A DNA stretch of 64,000 bases, taken from NCBI GenBank assembly GCA_934654475.1, contig CAKUFZ010000002.1:79392-143391 (forward strand), read 5' to 3'. The position numbers and the translations under genes are program-made. Numbering within the stretch: the stretch's first letter is position 1; every line of letters starts with the position of its first letter. A model generated the notes under the pieces. That model saw only the letters and a program-made list of their open reading frames with translations. It did no database searches and was not told where the DNA came from. Below, piece by piece: positions 9,501-16,880 of the stretch. Source of the stretch: an uncultured Coriobacteriales bacterium (lineage in GTDB: Bacteria; Actinomycetota; Coriobacteriia; Coriobacteriales; UMGS124).

Positions 9501-10172
9501 GCGCCACAGGTCGGGCTGGCCCATACGGTGGCCGAGCTCGTCAATGACCTTGAGAGCGACACCGACACCGGCAAGCTCGCGGGAAGGACACTCGGGGTCG
9601 AGCTTGGGGTCGCACACCGGCACACCCTGCGGCACGAGGTCGCCAGGCTCATGGTGGTCGGTCACGGCGACGTCGATGCCGCGTTCGAGCAGCTCGGCGC
9701 ACTCCTTTGCAGAGGCGATGCCGGTGTCGACGGTGACGATGAGGTCGGGGGCGCACATCTCCAGCAGCCGCTCGACGGCGATCTGCGACAGGCCGTAGCC
9801 TTCACCGAAGCGCTTGGGGATGAACGGGGTGACGTTGCCGCCGAGGTCGCGCAGGCCGCTCGTCAGAAGGCAGGTGGCGCTGATGCCGTCGACGTCGAAG
9901 TCGCCGAAGACCGCGATGTGCTCCCCTGCCTCAAGGGCATGCTGCAGGCGGGCGACGACGGCATCCAGGCCTGGGATGAGAAGCGGGTCGGCCCAGTCAC
10001 GGTCGAGCGACGGCGAGAGAAAGTCCCTGGCCTGCTGCGCATCGCAGATGCCCCTGCCAGCCATGATGCGCGCGGCAAGCGACGACACCCCGCAGGAGTC
10101 CTCGATGAGCTGAGCGGCGCCGGCGTCGAAGGGAACGACCTCCCAGCGCCTGTTGCGGGCCAGGGACGCCAT
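6510..10172 (-). CDS. recJ: RecJ nuclease - HIRAN-like - RecQ-like helicase fusion
   Basis: A 1220-residue protein, about twice the size of ordinary RecJ. Residues 1-570 are a full RecJ: DHH domain with GDFDVDG (89-95) and TDHH (171-174), DHHA1 domain with GGHAGAVG (418-425), then the OB-fold region. RecJ degrades single-stranded DNA 5' to 3'. Residues about 605-695 resemble a HIRAN domain (KVVGVTFDGRQ, REPSNPNDPKAV, GYLK). Residues about 735-1085 form a superfamily 2 helicase with ATGRGKS (771-777), DEAH (876-879), TATAS (911-915) and QMSGRAGRDG (1055-1064), closest by eye to RecQ; the last 130 residues look winged-helix-like but I cannot name them. Its ATG overlaps the secF stop as TAATG, implying coupled translation. 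Inference: one polypeptide that unwinds and resects DNA ends. Confidence 0.88.
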   Translation of the reverse strand: MASLARNRRWEVVPFDAGAAQLIEDSCGVSSLAARIMAGRGICDAQQARDFLSPSLDRDWADPLLIPGLDAVVARLQHALEAGEHIAVFGDFDVDGISATCLLTSGLRDLGGNVTPFIPKRFGEGYGLSQIAVERLLEMCAPDLIVTVDTGIASAKECAELLERGIDVAVTDHHEPGDLVPQGVPVCDPKLDPECPSRELAGVGVALKVIDELGHRMGQPDLWREYTDIATLGTVSDMMLLTGENRSLVAEGIARLRRVENPGLAALAVQARRDLTQMSADDLAFSLIPRMNAAGRMDDPAIALNLLMERDPQEAERIAMRLEDINRERRAIERQLFDDANALVEATYEGGRVIVVGGEGWHEGVKGIVASRIVSLYHVPVILFTISDGVARGSGRSVGDVNLFEAVESCSDLLIRFGGHAGAVGITLDAGNLDAFRDRMEEYLAALPPEDFEDRLSVSAVVDLAEVTVDTISSLSVLQPFGQGNETPVLAVTGATMTDRRRRGEEGKHLSFLANDASGSCQAIMFNAENVEALVECDEAVDIVFEPKVETWQNRVSCKMHVKDVLLRDARDAEAPDPATVRLVEALFENADQYISESELESLANASQFHTKVVGVTFDGRQSIVARLQPGDALRLEREPSNPNDPKAVALIDPNGDRVGYLKRFIAAAIAPRIDRGAAYRAVVENITGGVDGRPVGVNVLVSIETGAACADELEQANARAAERARLAAMSSKDVTDELRRLLIGEHELLPAQARALENLEAGVSSLCVMATGRGKSLIFHVHAARCALLHNKASVFVYPLRALVSDQAYHLGRVFDSLGMTTRVLTGETPLEDRASVFEGLASGAVDIVLTTPEFLAIHSAKFASSGRVGFVVVDEAHHAGLAASGNRSSYLDMPRVLDELGHPCVLAVTATASAKVGQEICRLLDIAPDGVVLDPSVRENLHVSDERGRADRDERLVSLLASGQKTLVYVNSREQTVNLARTLRRRVRDFGYRVAFYNAGLSRSDRAAVEDAFRSGEVRLVVSTSAFGEGVNLPDVRHVVLYHLPFDEVEFNQMSGRAGRDGSDSWIHLAYGGSDARINERVLSSDAPCREDLVSLYRVLCRRDREARLGGEDGFALTNAELAADCASLGCTPTFGAKGVSCGISIFRELGFTQTSGYGVGRRISMVPSPERMDLTRSIRYLEGLNALQEFDAFRRWALESDAPSVLARINRPILPTD

Positions 10173-11134
10173 TAGCGGCCCTGCTTGGTGTCGGAAGAAG
10201 CGTCGGCGGCCTTGTCGCCGTAACGCTTCTCAGCTTCACGCCACTGCGGCTCGCGGCCCTTCCACAGCGCATAGGCAGGCGCGGCAAGGACAAGCGAGGA
10301 GTAGGTGCTCAGCACGAGGCCGCACACCATGGCGAAGGCGAAGCCCTTGAGGGTGTCGCCGCCGAAAAGCAAGAGGATGAACACGGGCACCACAGAGGTG
10401 ATGGAGGTGTTGAGCGAACGCACGATGACCTGGTTCTCAGACCAGTTGGTGATCTGCATGGCCGTGCGGTGCACGCCGTCGCGAAGGCCGCGGATGTTCT
10501 CGTTGACGCGGTTGAACACCACGACGGTGTCGTAGAGGCAGTAGCCCATGATGGTGAGCAGGGCCGCCACGACGTTGGGCGTGACCTCCATCTGCGTCCA
10601 CGAGTAGATGCCCATGACGATCACGAGCACCTGCGCCAGGGACAGGACGCCCATGAGGGCCATCTTGAACTCATAGCGCACCGAGACGTACAGGATGATG
10701 AGCGCGATGACGACCACGAAGGCGATCGCCATGGAACGCGTGATGTCGCCGCCCCAGTTGGGGCCGATGGTGGTGACGGAGAACGTGTTGTCCGCAATGC
10801 CGACCTGCTGCGCCACGGCAGAAGCCACGGCGTTTGCCTCGACGGGGTCGGTCTCGCCGGTGCGCACCATGAAGCCGTCGACGTCGTTGACCGAGGTGGT
10901 CTGAACGACGGCGTCAGGCTGGCCCTGGTCGGCGAAGGCGTCGCGCAGCTGAGACTGCGTCACGCCGGCGGCGTCGTTGAACGTGACCTGCGAGCCACCG
11001 AGGAACTCGATGCCGAAGTTGAGGCCGCGGAACAGAAGGCCGGCGATGGAAAGCACGACGAGCACGAGCGAGATAGTAAAGAACAGGTTGCGATGCTTGA
11101 CGAACTGAATCTCATGCTTGAAATGGCTACGCAT
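10172..11134 (-). CDS. secF: protein-export membrane protein SecF
   Basis: Partner of SecD in the SecDF complex, which uses the proton gradient to help pull secreted proteins across the membrane. The 320-residue form has one N-terminal membrane segment, a periplasmic/extracellular P4 domain with the FGIEFLGGSQV motif, and five further membrane helices in the C-terminal half, including the conserved GYCLYDTVVVFNRVNE segment. The ATG at 11134 is preferred over the in-frame GTG at 11143 because the GGGGGGTGAG ribosome site abuts the GTG but is well spaced from the ATG. It overlaps the end of secD by 8 bases and its stop overlaps the recJ-helicase start. Confidence 0.93.
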   Translation of the reverse strand: MRSHFKHEIQFVKHRNLFFTISLVLVVLSIAGLLFRGLNFGIEFLGGSQVTFNDAAGVTQSQLRDAFADQGQPDAVVQTTSVNDVDGFMVRTGETDPVEANAVASAVAQQVGIADNTFSVTTIGPNWGGDITRSMAIAFVVVIALIILYVSVRYEFKMALMGVLSLAQVLVIVMGIYSWTQMEVTPNVVAALLTIMGYCLYDTVVVFNRVNENIRGLRDGVHRTAMQITNWSENQVIVRSLNTSITSVVPVFILLLFGGDTLKGFAFAMVCGLVLSTYSSLVLAAPAYALWKGREPQWREAEKRYGDKAADASSDTKQGR

Positions 11135-12611
11135 CCTGCTCACCCCCCTTCACGGCAGAGGCAGCGGGCTTCTTTGCCTCTTCCATGTCGGCTTTGACGC
11201 CCCAGAAGCCGGGGTTCTTCTCCACGGCGCCGCGGCCAAGCAGGCGAATGGCGGGAGTGGTGAACATGAGCAGCGTAAAGAACGAGCAGAGGACGCCCAG
11301 GGCAAGCGTGAGGCCGAAGCCGCGCGCCGAACCCGTGGTGAGGAAGAACAGGCCCAGGGCGGAGATGAGCGACACCACGCCGGCATCGAGGGCGGTCATG
11401 ATGCCGTGCTTGGAACCGGAGATGGAGGCAGTGCGAACGGACTTGCCCGCACGCAGCTCCTCGCGGAAACGCTCAAGCACGAGAATGGTGGAGTCGGCCG
11501 CCATGCCGATGGTCAGCACGACGCCGGCAAGGCCGGACAGCGAGAGCGCAAAGAGGCCCATCGAGGAAAGCGCGGCAAAGATGCCCAGGTAGACGATGCC
11601 GAAGGTGAGCAGTGCGCCGGCGGTGATGAGGCCCATGCCCTGGTAGAACACGAACAGGTACACAAGGATGAGGATGAAGCCGACAACGACGGCCACAAGG
11701 CCCTGCATGAGGGAGTCCTGTCCGAGCGTGGGGCCGACGTAGCTGGACTCGGAGTACTCAAGCGTCACGGGAAGGGCGCCGGACTCCAGGACGGTCTTGA
11801 ACGACTTGGCCTCCTCGAGCGAGTAGTTGCCCGTGATGGAGACGTCGCCGTTGGTGATGGCGGTCTGCACGGCAGGGGCGCTCTGGACCACGCCGTCGAG
11901 CAGGATGGCGATGCGGCTCTTCGTGTCAGCCAGGACCCTCGTCACGTCGCCGAAGGCCTTGGTGCCTTGGGCGTCGAGGTGCAGGTTCACGGAATAATAG
12001 GCGCTGCCCGAGCTCTGCATGCCGATGGTGACGCTCTCGATTTGGTCGCCGGTCATGAAGGCCTCATAGGTGCCGGGCTCAAGCTTCACGCCCGTGGCGC
12101 CGGCGTTGATCTTGGCCAGGGCGTCCTGGTCGGCGACGTCGTTGAGGTCGACGAACTCAAGGGTACCGGTGGTGCCCATGGTGTCGATAACCTCCTGGGC
12201 GTTGGTGGCGCCAGGAATCTGAATGAGAATCTGGTTCGTGCCCTGACGCTGAACGGTGGCCTCGCTGGCGCCCAGGGAGTTCACGCGGTTCGTGACGATT
12301 GCCACGGCCGACTCCATGTCGGTGTCGGTGACGTCCGAGCCGTCGGGCTTGTCGGCGGTCATGATGACCGAGACGCCGCCCTTGATGTCGAGGCCCTGCG
12401 TGATCTTCTGGTCAAGCGGCCAGAAGCCCACGAAGCACACGGCAAGCAGCACGACAAGCACCACGAGCACGCTCACGTAGCGGCGCACATCGGGCTTCAT
12501 CGCCTTCTTGTGCGGCTTCTTCTTGGATTTCTTCGGTGCAGGTCGCGCCGTGCCCGAGGCTTCCGCCCAGGCTTGAGCCACGCTGTGCGGCTCAGCGTTC
12601 TTATCCGACAT
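11127..12611 (-). CDS. secD: protein translocase subunit SecD
   Basis: A 494-residue accessory subunit of the Sec translocon. After a lysine-rich cytoplasmic N-terminus (KKSKKKPHKK) comes the first membrane helix (about 47-65), then LDIKGGVSV, the start of the large extracytoplasmic domain, and five C-terminal helices with the GMAADSTILVLERFREELR motif typical of RND-type SecD/SecF. Starts at the ATG at 12611 behind AAGGGAG. It is the first of secD-secF-recJ-rel. In many bacteria yajC sits between tgt and secD; here only 74 bases separate them and no yajC is present. A TATACT -10-like box lies in that gap on the minus strand. Confidence 0.95.
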   Translation of the reverse strand: MSDKNAEPHSVAQAWAEASGTARPAPKKSKKKPHKKAMKPDVRRYVSVLVVLVVLLAVCFVGFWPLDQKITQGLDIKGGVSVIMTADKPDGSDVTDTDMESAVAIVTNRVNSLGASEATVQRQGTNQILIQIPGATNAQEVIDTMGTTGTLEFVDLNDVADQDALAKINAGATGVKLEPGTYEAFMTGDQIESVTIGMQSSGSAYYSVNLHLDAQGTKAFGDVTRVLADTKSRIAILLDGVVQSAPAVQTAITNGDVSITGNYSLEEAKSFKTVLESGALPVTLEYSESSYVGPTLGQDSLMQGLVAVVVGFILILVYLFVFYQGMGLITAGALLTFGIVYLGIFAALSSMGLFALSLSGLAGVVLTIGMAADSTILVLERFREELRAGKSVRTASISGSKHGIMTALDAGVVSLISALGLFFLTTGSARGFGLTLALGVLCSFFTLLMFTTPAIRLLGRGAVEKNPGFWGVKADMEEAKKPAASAVKGGEQDA

Positions 12612-12685
12612 ATCAGCTCCCTTGTTTGCCGGGCACGCGACAACACGCGCCTCGGCACTGACAGATTACGACAGTATAAGCCTAA

Positions 12686-13828
12686 TTAGTAATCGTTTGC
12701 GGCAGGGCTTGACATCCACGCGTCCAGGAACTGCTTGTATGTGCCGGCCATGATGGCCTCACGGGCCAAATCCATGAGGTGCACGAGGAAATAGACGTTG
12801 TGGATGGAGAGCAGGATGCCCGCGAGCATCTCCTTTTGCGTCACGAGGTGACGGATGTAACCGCGGGTGTAGCCGCCCGTGCACACAGGGCACGTGCACT
12901 CGGGGTCGATGGGGCCATGGTCGTGGGCGTACTTGGCGTTCTTCATGTTCATGCGGCCAAAATGGGAGAACGCCGTCCCCGAGCGGGCGGTGCGGGTGGG
13001 CAGCACGCAGTCGAACATGTCGATGCCGCAGGCAACGCCGCGCACAAGCGTCGTGGGGTTGCCCACGCCCATGAGGTAGCGGGGCTTGTTGCGGGGCATG
13101 TACTGGGAGGCAAGCGGGGCAAGCGTCTCGAACATGAGCTCGTGAGGCTCTCCCACGCTGTAGCCGCCGATGCCGTAGCCCGGGAAGTTGCCGCAGCTCT
13201 CGAGGTGCTCAAGGGAGCGCACGCGCAGGTCAAGGTGCATGCCGCCCTGCACGATGCCGAAGAGGGCCTGGTCGGGGCGCGTATGAGCCGCAAAGCAGCG
13301 GTCGGCCCAACGGCTGGAGAGCTCCACGGCACGCTCCACCTGCGAGCGGTCGGCCGGATAGCCCACGCACTGGTCGAGCTGCATGCAGATGTCCGAGCCC
13401 AGGCGCTGCGCGATGGCCATGTTGTCCTCGGGCGACCAGAAGACGTGCTTGCCGTCGTAGTCGTCGGCGCGGAACTCAACGCCGCCGTCGGAAAGCTTGA
13501 CGAGGTCGCCGTGGGAGAAGACCTGGAAGCCGCCCGAATCGGTGAGGATGGGCTTGTCCCAGTTCATGAACTTGTGCACGCCGCCGAACTCGGCGACGGT
13601 CTCAGAACCGGGCCTCATCTCCAGGTGGTAGGTGTTGTTGAGCACGATCTGGGCGCCCAGGGAGGAAACCATGTCGGGAAGCAGGCCCTTGACGGTGCCC
13701 TTGGTGCCCACCGGCATGAAGACGGGCGTGTGAATGTCGCCATGGGCGGTGTGGAAGACACCGGCCCTGGCATGCGTGCCGGGGTCCTCGGCGAGGACCT
13801 CGTAGGTAAACAGCTTCGAATCGCTCAA
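12686..13828 (-). CDS. tgt: tRNA-guanine (queuine) transglycosylase
   Basis: Exchanges guanine 34 of tRNAs with GUN anticodons for preQ1, the entry step of queuosine into tRNA. The 380-residue protein has the catalytic DSGGFQ motif, the nucleophilic DMFDCVLPTR segment and a C-terminal zinc site (C-x-C-x2-C, with the later histidine in SIHNVYF). The start is a TTG at 13828, chosen because AAGGAG lies 5-6 bases upstream and the next ATG would remove the conserved N-terminus. queA and queH for later steps are at 29.5-31.3 kb. It heads the minus-strand run into secDF and diverges from the U32 gene across 158 bases. Confidence 0.95.
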   Translation of the reverse strand: MSDSKLFTYEVLAEDPGTHARAGVFHTAHGDIHTPVFMPVGTKGTVKGLLPDMVSSLGAQIVLNNTYHLEMRPGSETVAEFGGVHKFMNWDKPILTDSGGFQVFSHGDLVKLSDGGVEFRADDYDGKHVFWSPEDNMAIAQRLGSDICMQLDQCVGYPADRSQVERAVELSSRWADRCFAAHTRPDQALFGIVQGGMHLDLRVRSLEHLESCGNFPGYGIGGYSVGEPHELMFETLAPLASQYMPRNKPRYLMGVGNPTTLVRGVACGIDMFDCVLPTRTARSGTAFSHFGRMNMKNAKYAHDHGPIDPECTCPVCTGGYTRGYIRHLVTQKEMLAGILLSIHNVYFLVHLMDLAREAIMAGTYKQFLDAWMSSPAANDY

Positions 13829-13904
13829 GAGCTCTCCTTGTCATGAGTTGCGTAATGCCCGCGTCCATCGTGCAGACAGGGGGCGTAAGGCAGTTTCTGC
13901 GGTA

Positions 13905-13921
13905 TAGAATAAGCCATTCTA
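13905..13921. promoter_or_regulatory. mirror-image -10 boxes between tgt and the U32 gene
   Basis: TAGAAT-N5-ATTCTA is a perfect palindrome that places a TAGAAT box on each strand, one facing each divergent gene. No convincing -35 box was found for either direction at 16-18 bases, so these may be weak or activator-dependent promoters, or an operator. Confidence 0.3.
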
Positions 13922-13986
13922 CTGTACTTCCAGCAAACACGCACGGATTACCACGACCGAGCGCTCAACCACGAAAGAACGAGAAC

Positions 13987-16479
13987 ATGGACGCAACGCA
14001 GATGCAGCGCACGCACAAGGCCCCCGAGCTCTTGAGCCCGGCTGGAACACGGGACGCGTTCAAGGCGGCGCTCGCTGCAGGGGCCGACGCCATTTACTGC
14101 GGCCTTGGCAGCTTCAATGCGCGTCGCAACGCCGACAACCTGGACCTCGACCAGCTCCGCGAGTGCTGCGAGCTGGCCCATCTGGCAGGCGCGCGCGTCT
14201 ACATCACGGTGAACATCCTCATCGCCCAGGAGGAGATGCCCCGGGCGCTCGCCCTCGTGCACGACTGCCACCTCGCCGGTGCCGACGCCTTCATCATGGC
14301 CGACTGGGGCCTCATCTCGCTGACCCGCACCCTATGGCCGCAGATCGAGATCCACCTCTCCACCCAGGGCAACGTCAACGATGCCGCAGGCGTTCGCTTC
14401 GCTAAAGAGGTCGGCTGCTCGCGCGTGACGCTGTCGCGCGAGATGACGCTTCCCGAGATTGAGTCGTGCTCGCATGAGGATGTCGAACTCGAGGTGTTCG
14501 CACACGGCGCCATCTGCGTGTGCTACTCGGGGCTGTGCCTGCTCAGCAGCATGCAGCGTGGAAAGTCGGCCAACCGCGGCCTGTGCCGCCAGCCTTGCCG
14601 CCTGCCCTACCGCCTCGTCGACGAAAAGGGCACGCAGCGCGACCGCATGAACGGCACGCGCCTCATGTCGCCGCGCGACAACTGCACCATCGCCGACATC
14701 GACGCGCTCGTCGAAGCGGGGTGCGCAAGCATGAAACTCGAGGGCAGGATGAAGGCCCCCGACTACGTGGGCACCGTCACGAAGGCCTACCGCGCCGCGC
14801 TCGACGAGTGGGAGCAAGGCGAAGACCCGCGTGTGGACGCCGCGGTCATGCGCGACCTGGCACGCGCCTTCAACCGCAACTTCACCGACGGTTACCTGCA
14901 CGGCAAGCACGACAACGACTTCATGAGCTACGAACGCGGCAACAACCGCGGTCAATATGCAGGCAGGATCATTCAGGCAAAGGGCAAGAAGGCCATCGCC
15001 GACCTCACCGAACCCGTGGGAGTTGGCGACCTTCTCGAGATTCGCAACCCTGACAACTTCGACGACTATGTGACGGCGCCCTGCCCGCGCACGACCGACG
15101 GACCCACCCAGCTCGCACTCGACCTGCCACGTGCCATGGGCGCCGGCTGCGACGTGCGCGTCATCCGCAGCGAGCACGGCATGACGCAGGCCCGCGAGTT
15201 CGCCGCACGCGCCTGGCCCCGCAAGCGTGCGGTGCATGTGCATGTCATTGCGCGTCTCGGCGAACCTTTCACTGTCGAACTTGAGACGATTGCGGGAGAC
15301 GCCCATCCCGACATGGGACGCGATGTCGTGCGCGCACGCGCCGCGGGGTTCTGCGTGGAGGCGGCCCGCAGCCGAGCCGTGAGCGAAGAAGACCTGCGCG
15401 AGCACGTGGGGCGCTTTGGCACCAGCCCCTTTGAAGCAGCTAGCTGGGATATTGAGATGGACGAGGGTGTGGGCATGTCATTCTCTGCCGTGCACGCCGT
15501 ACGCGCCGAGGCTGTGCAGGTGCTCAAAGAGGAGATTTTGAAGCCTTGGACGGACGGGAGGCTCTCGACGGCACCCGCCCCCTTAAGCCTCAGCGCACGC
15601 AAAAGGCGCGGCGCCTGCGACCCCTCGCAGGCCAAGCTCTGCGCCCACGTGACCACGCCCGAGGATGCCCAGGCGGCACTTGAGGCAGGGGCCGACCTCG
15701 TCTATGTCTCGGCCATCGACCTGGCTCTTGGCCCGGCAAGCAGCGCCCGCAGGCGTACGGACGCAGCCGGCCAGAGCGGCGCGACATGGCCCGAGGGCGT
15801 CGCCTGCATCCTGCCTGCCGTCGCACGCACGGCCGACCACGCGGCCGTGGACGCCCTCGACCTGACGGGTGCCCATGAGATTGCCGTCTCAAACGTCTCG
15901 TGGCTCGACGAAGCGCGCAAAGGCAAGGCCGACATCTGGCTTACCGACGAGGTGGAGCTGCACAACACCGCCGCCTTTGAGTTCATGTCCGCACATGGCG
16001 CCAAAGGCGCGTGGCTTTCCTGCGAGCTCGACCTGCTCGAGATCTCCCAGCTCGCCGCAACAAGCGAGCTTGAACTCGGCATGAAGGTCTGGGGACACAT
16101 CCGCACCATGACCTGCGAGCACTGCATGCTGCAGAGCATGGGCGACTGCTCCAAGACCTGCGCGACCTGCGCCCGTCGCTCACTCAAGCTCGAGATGCGC
16201 GACGAGTTCGACCGCCCGAGCATCGTGACCTCCGACGCCCTGGGTCGGGCCGGCGTGTGGCAGGCTGAGGTTCTCGACGCCACGCCGCAGATGGCAGAGC
16301 TCATGCGTTGCGGCGTAAGCCGCTTCGGTGTGGACTGCCGCCTATGCGACAGCCCCCAAGAGACGGCCGAGGCGGTACGCCACGTGAAGGCCGCACTCGA
16401 GGCCGTCCGCAACGGCAAGATGGCCGCCCCTCGCGCTGCAAGCGCGACAAGCGGCCATCTCTTCGAACGCATCGGGTAA
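13987..16479 (+). CDS. U32 family peptidase-like RNA-modification protein (RlhA/TrhP type)
   Basis: An 830-residue U32 protein. The N-terminal barrel reads LLSPAGTRDAFKAALAAG and the family signature follows at about residues 165-190 (EVFAHGAICVCYSGLCLLSS), with later cysteines that in characterised members hold an iron-sulfur cluster. The middle matches the DUF3656 (collagenase-like) arrangement, and the C-terminal third holds a second barrel-like half with a C-x2-C-x6-C-x3-C-x2-C cluster. Family members first called collagenases are now known to hydroxylate RNA (RlhA at 23S rRNA C2501, TrhP at tRNA U34), so RNA hydroxylation is the better guess. It is longer than E. coli RlhA (about 650). 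ATG at 13987 was chosen because upstream codons lack homology-like sequence; the RBS is weak. It is one of the few plus-strand genes. Confidence 0.85.
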   Translation: MDATQMQRTHKAPELLSPAGTRDAFKAALAAGADAIYCGLGSFNARRNADNLDLDQLRECCELAHLAGARVYITVNILIAQEEMPRALALVHDCHLAGADAFIMADWGLISLTRTLWPQIEIHLSTQGNVNDAAGVRFAKEVGCSRVTLSREMTLPEIESCSHEDVELEVFAHGAICVCYSGLCLLSSMQRGKSANRGLCRQPCRLPYRLVDEKGTQRDRMNGTRLMSPRDNCTIADIDALVEAGCASMKLEGRMKAPDYVGTVTKAYRAALDEWEQGEDPRVDAAVMRDLARAFNRNFTDGYLHGKHDNDFMSYERGNNRGQYAGRIIQAKGKKAIADLTEPVGVGDLLEIRNPDNFDDYVTAPCPRTTDGPTQLALDLPRAMGAGCDVRVIRSEHGMTQAREFAARAWPRKRAVHVHVIARLGEPFTVELETIAGDAHPDMGRDVVRARAAGFCVEAARSRAVSEEDLREHVGRFGTSPFEAASWDIEMDEGVGMSFSAVHAVRAEAVQVLKEEILKPWTDGRLSTAPAPLSLSARKRRGACDPSQAKLCAHVTTPEDAQAALEAGADLVYVSAIDLALGPASSARRRTDAAGQSGATWPEGVACILPAVARTADHAAVDALDLTGAHEIAVSNVSWLDEARKGKADIWLTDEVELHNTAAFEFMSAHGAKGAWLSCELDLLEISQLAATSELELGMKVWGHIRTMTCEHCMLQSMGDCSKTCATCARRSLKLEMRDEFDRPSIVTSDALGRAGVWQAEVLDATPQMAELMRCGVSRFGVDCRLCDSPQETAEAVRHVKAALEAVRNGKMAAPRAASATSGHLFERIG

Positions 16480-16484
16480 CCCAC

Positions 16485-16504
16485 AAAGAGTTCCGCGACT
16501 CTTT
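16485..16504. terminator. short convergent terminator
   Basis: A 7-bp stem (AAAGAGT / ACTCTTT, loop of 6) lies between the stops of the U32 gene (plus) and the DUF1292 gene (minus), followed by TTTTG on the plus strand. Short but correctly placed for both directions. Confidence 0.45.
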
Positions 16505-16521
16505 TGAACAAGAAGGGGCGA

Positions 16522-16863
16522 CTAGCCCTCTTCGTCAGCAAGCACCTCGTCGAGGACCTCGAGCACCATGGGCTTGAGGTCCTCTTCTATATCGACCAAG
16601 TCGACGACGGGGGGCTTCTTCGGCGTCATGCCATGCTCCACGGCGTACTGGGCGGTCCTCACCTGCTCGGGGTCGACCACGACCGAGGCATACATCGCCT
16701 CCTCGCCTGCCTCGTCGCTCACGAGGTCGGTGTACACCAGGTAGATGGGACCCGCCTCCTCAAGGGAGAAGGACAGGAGGGCGTCGTAGCGGCACATGAC
16801 GCCTTCCTCGTCCAGGCAGCGAAACGCGAAGTCGTACGTCTCAAAGGTTGCAAAGTCGCGCAC
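16522..16863 (-). CDS. DUF1292-like small acidic protein
   Basis: A 113-residue acidic protein. The order is a short beta-rich start (FETYDFAFRCLDEEGVMCRYDALLSF), a SLEEAGPIYLVYTD strand-turn segment, then YASVVVDPE and a glutamate-rich helix at the end. This resembles DUF1292 proteins of Firmicutes and Actinobacteria, whose function is not known. No signal peptide or membrane segment. It starts with GTG at 16863 behind GGGGAGC. Its start lies only 17 bases after the acyl-CoA ligase stop, so the two are probably cotranscribed. The family call is by eye and moderate; the coding status is well supported by position and codon pattern. Confidence 0.65.
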   Translation of the reverse strand: MRDFATFETYDFAFRCLDEEGVMCRYDALLSFSLEEAGPIYLVYTDLVSDEAGEEAMYASVVVDPEQVRTAQYAVEHGMTPKKPPVVDLVDIEEDLKPMVLEVLDEVLADEEG

Positions 16864-16880
16864 GTCGCTCCCCTATCCCT

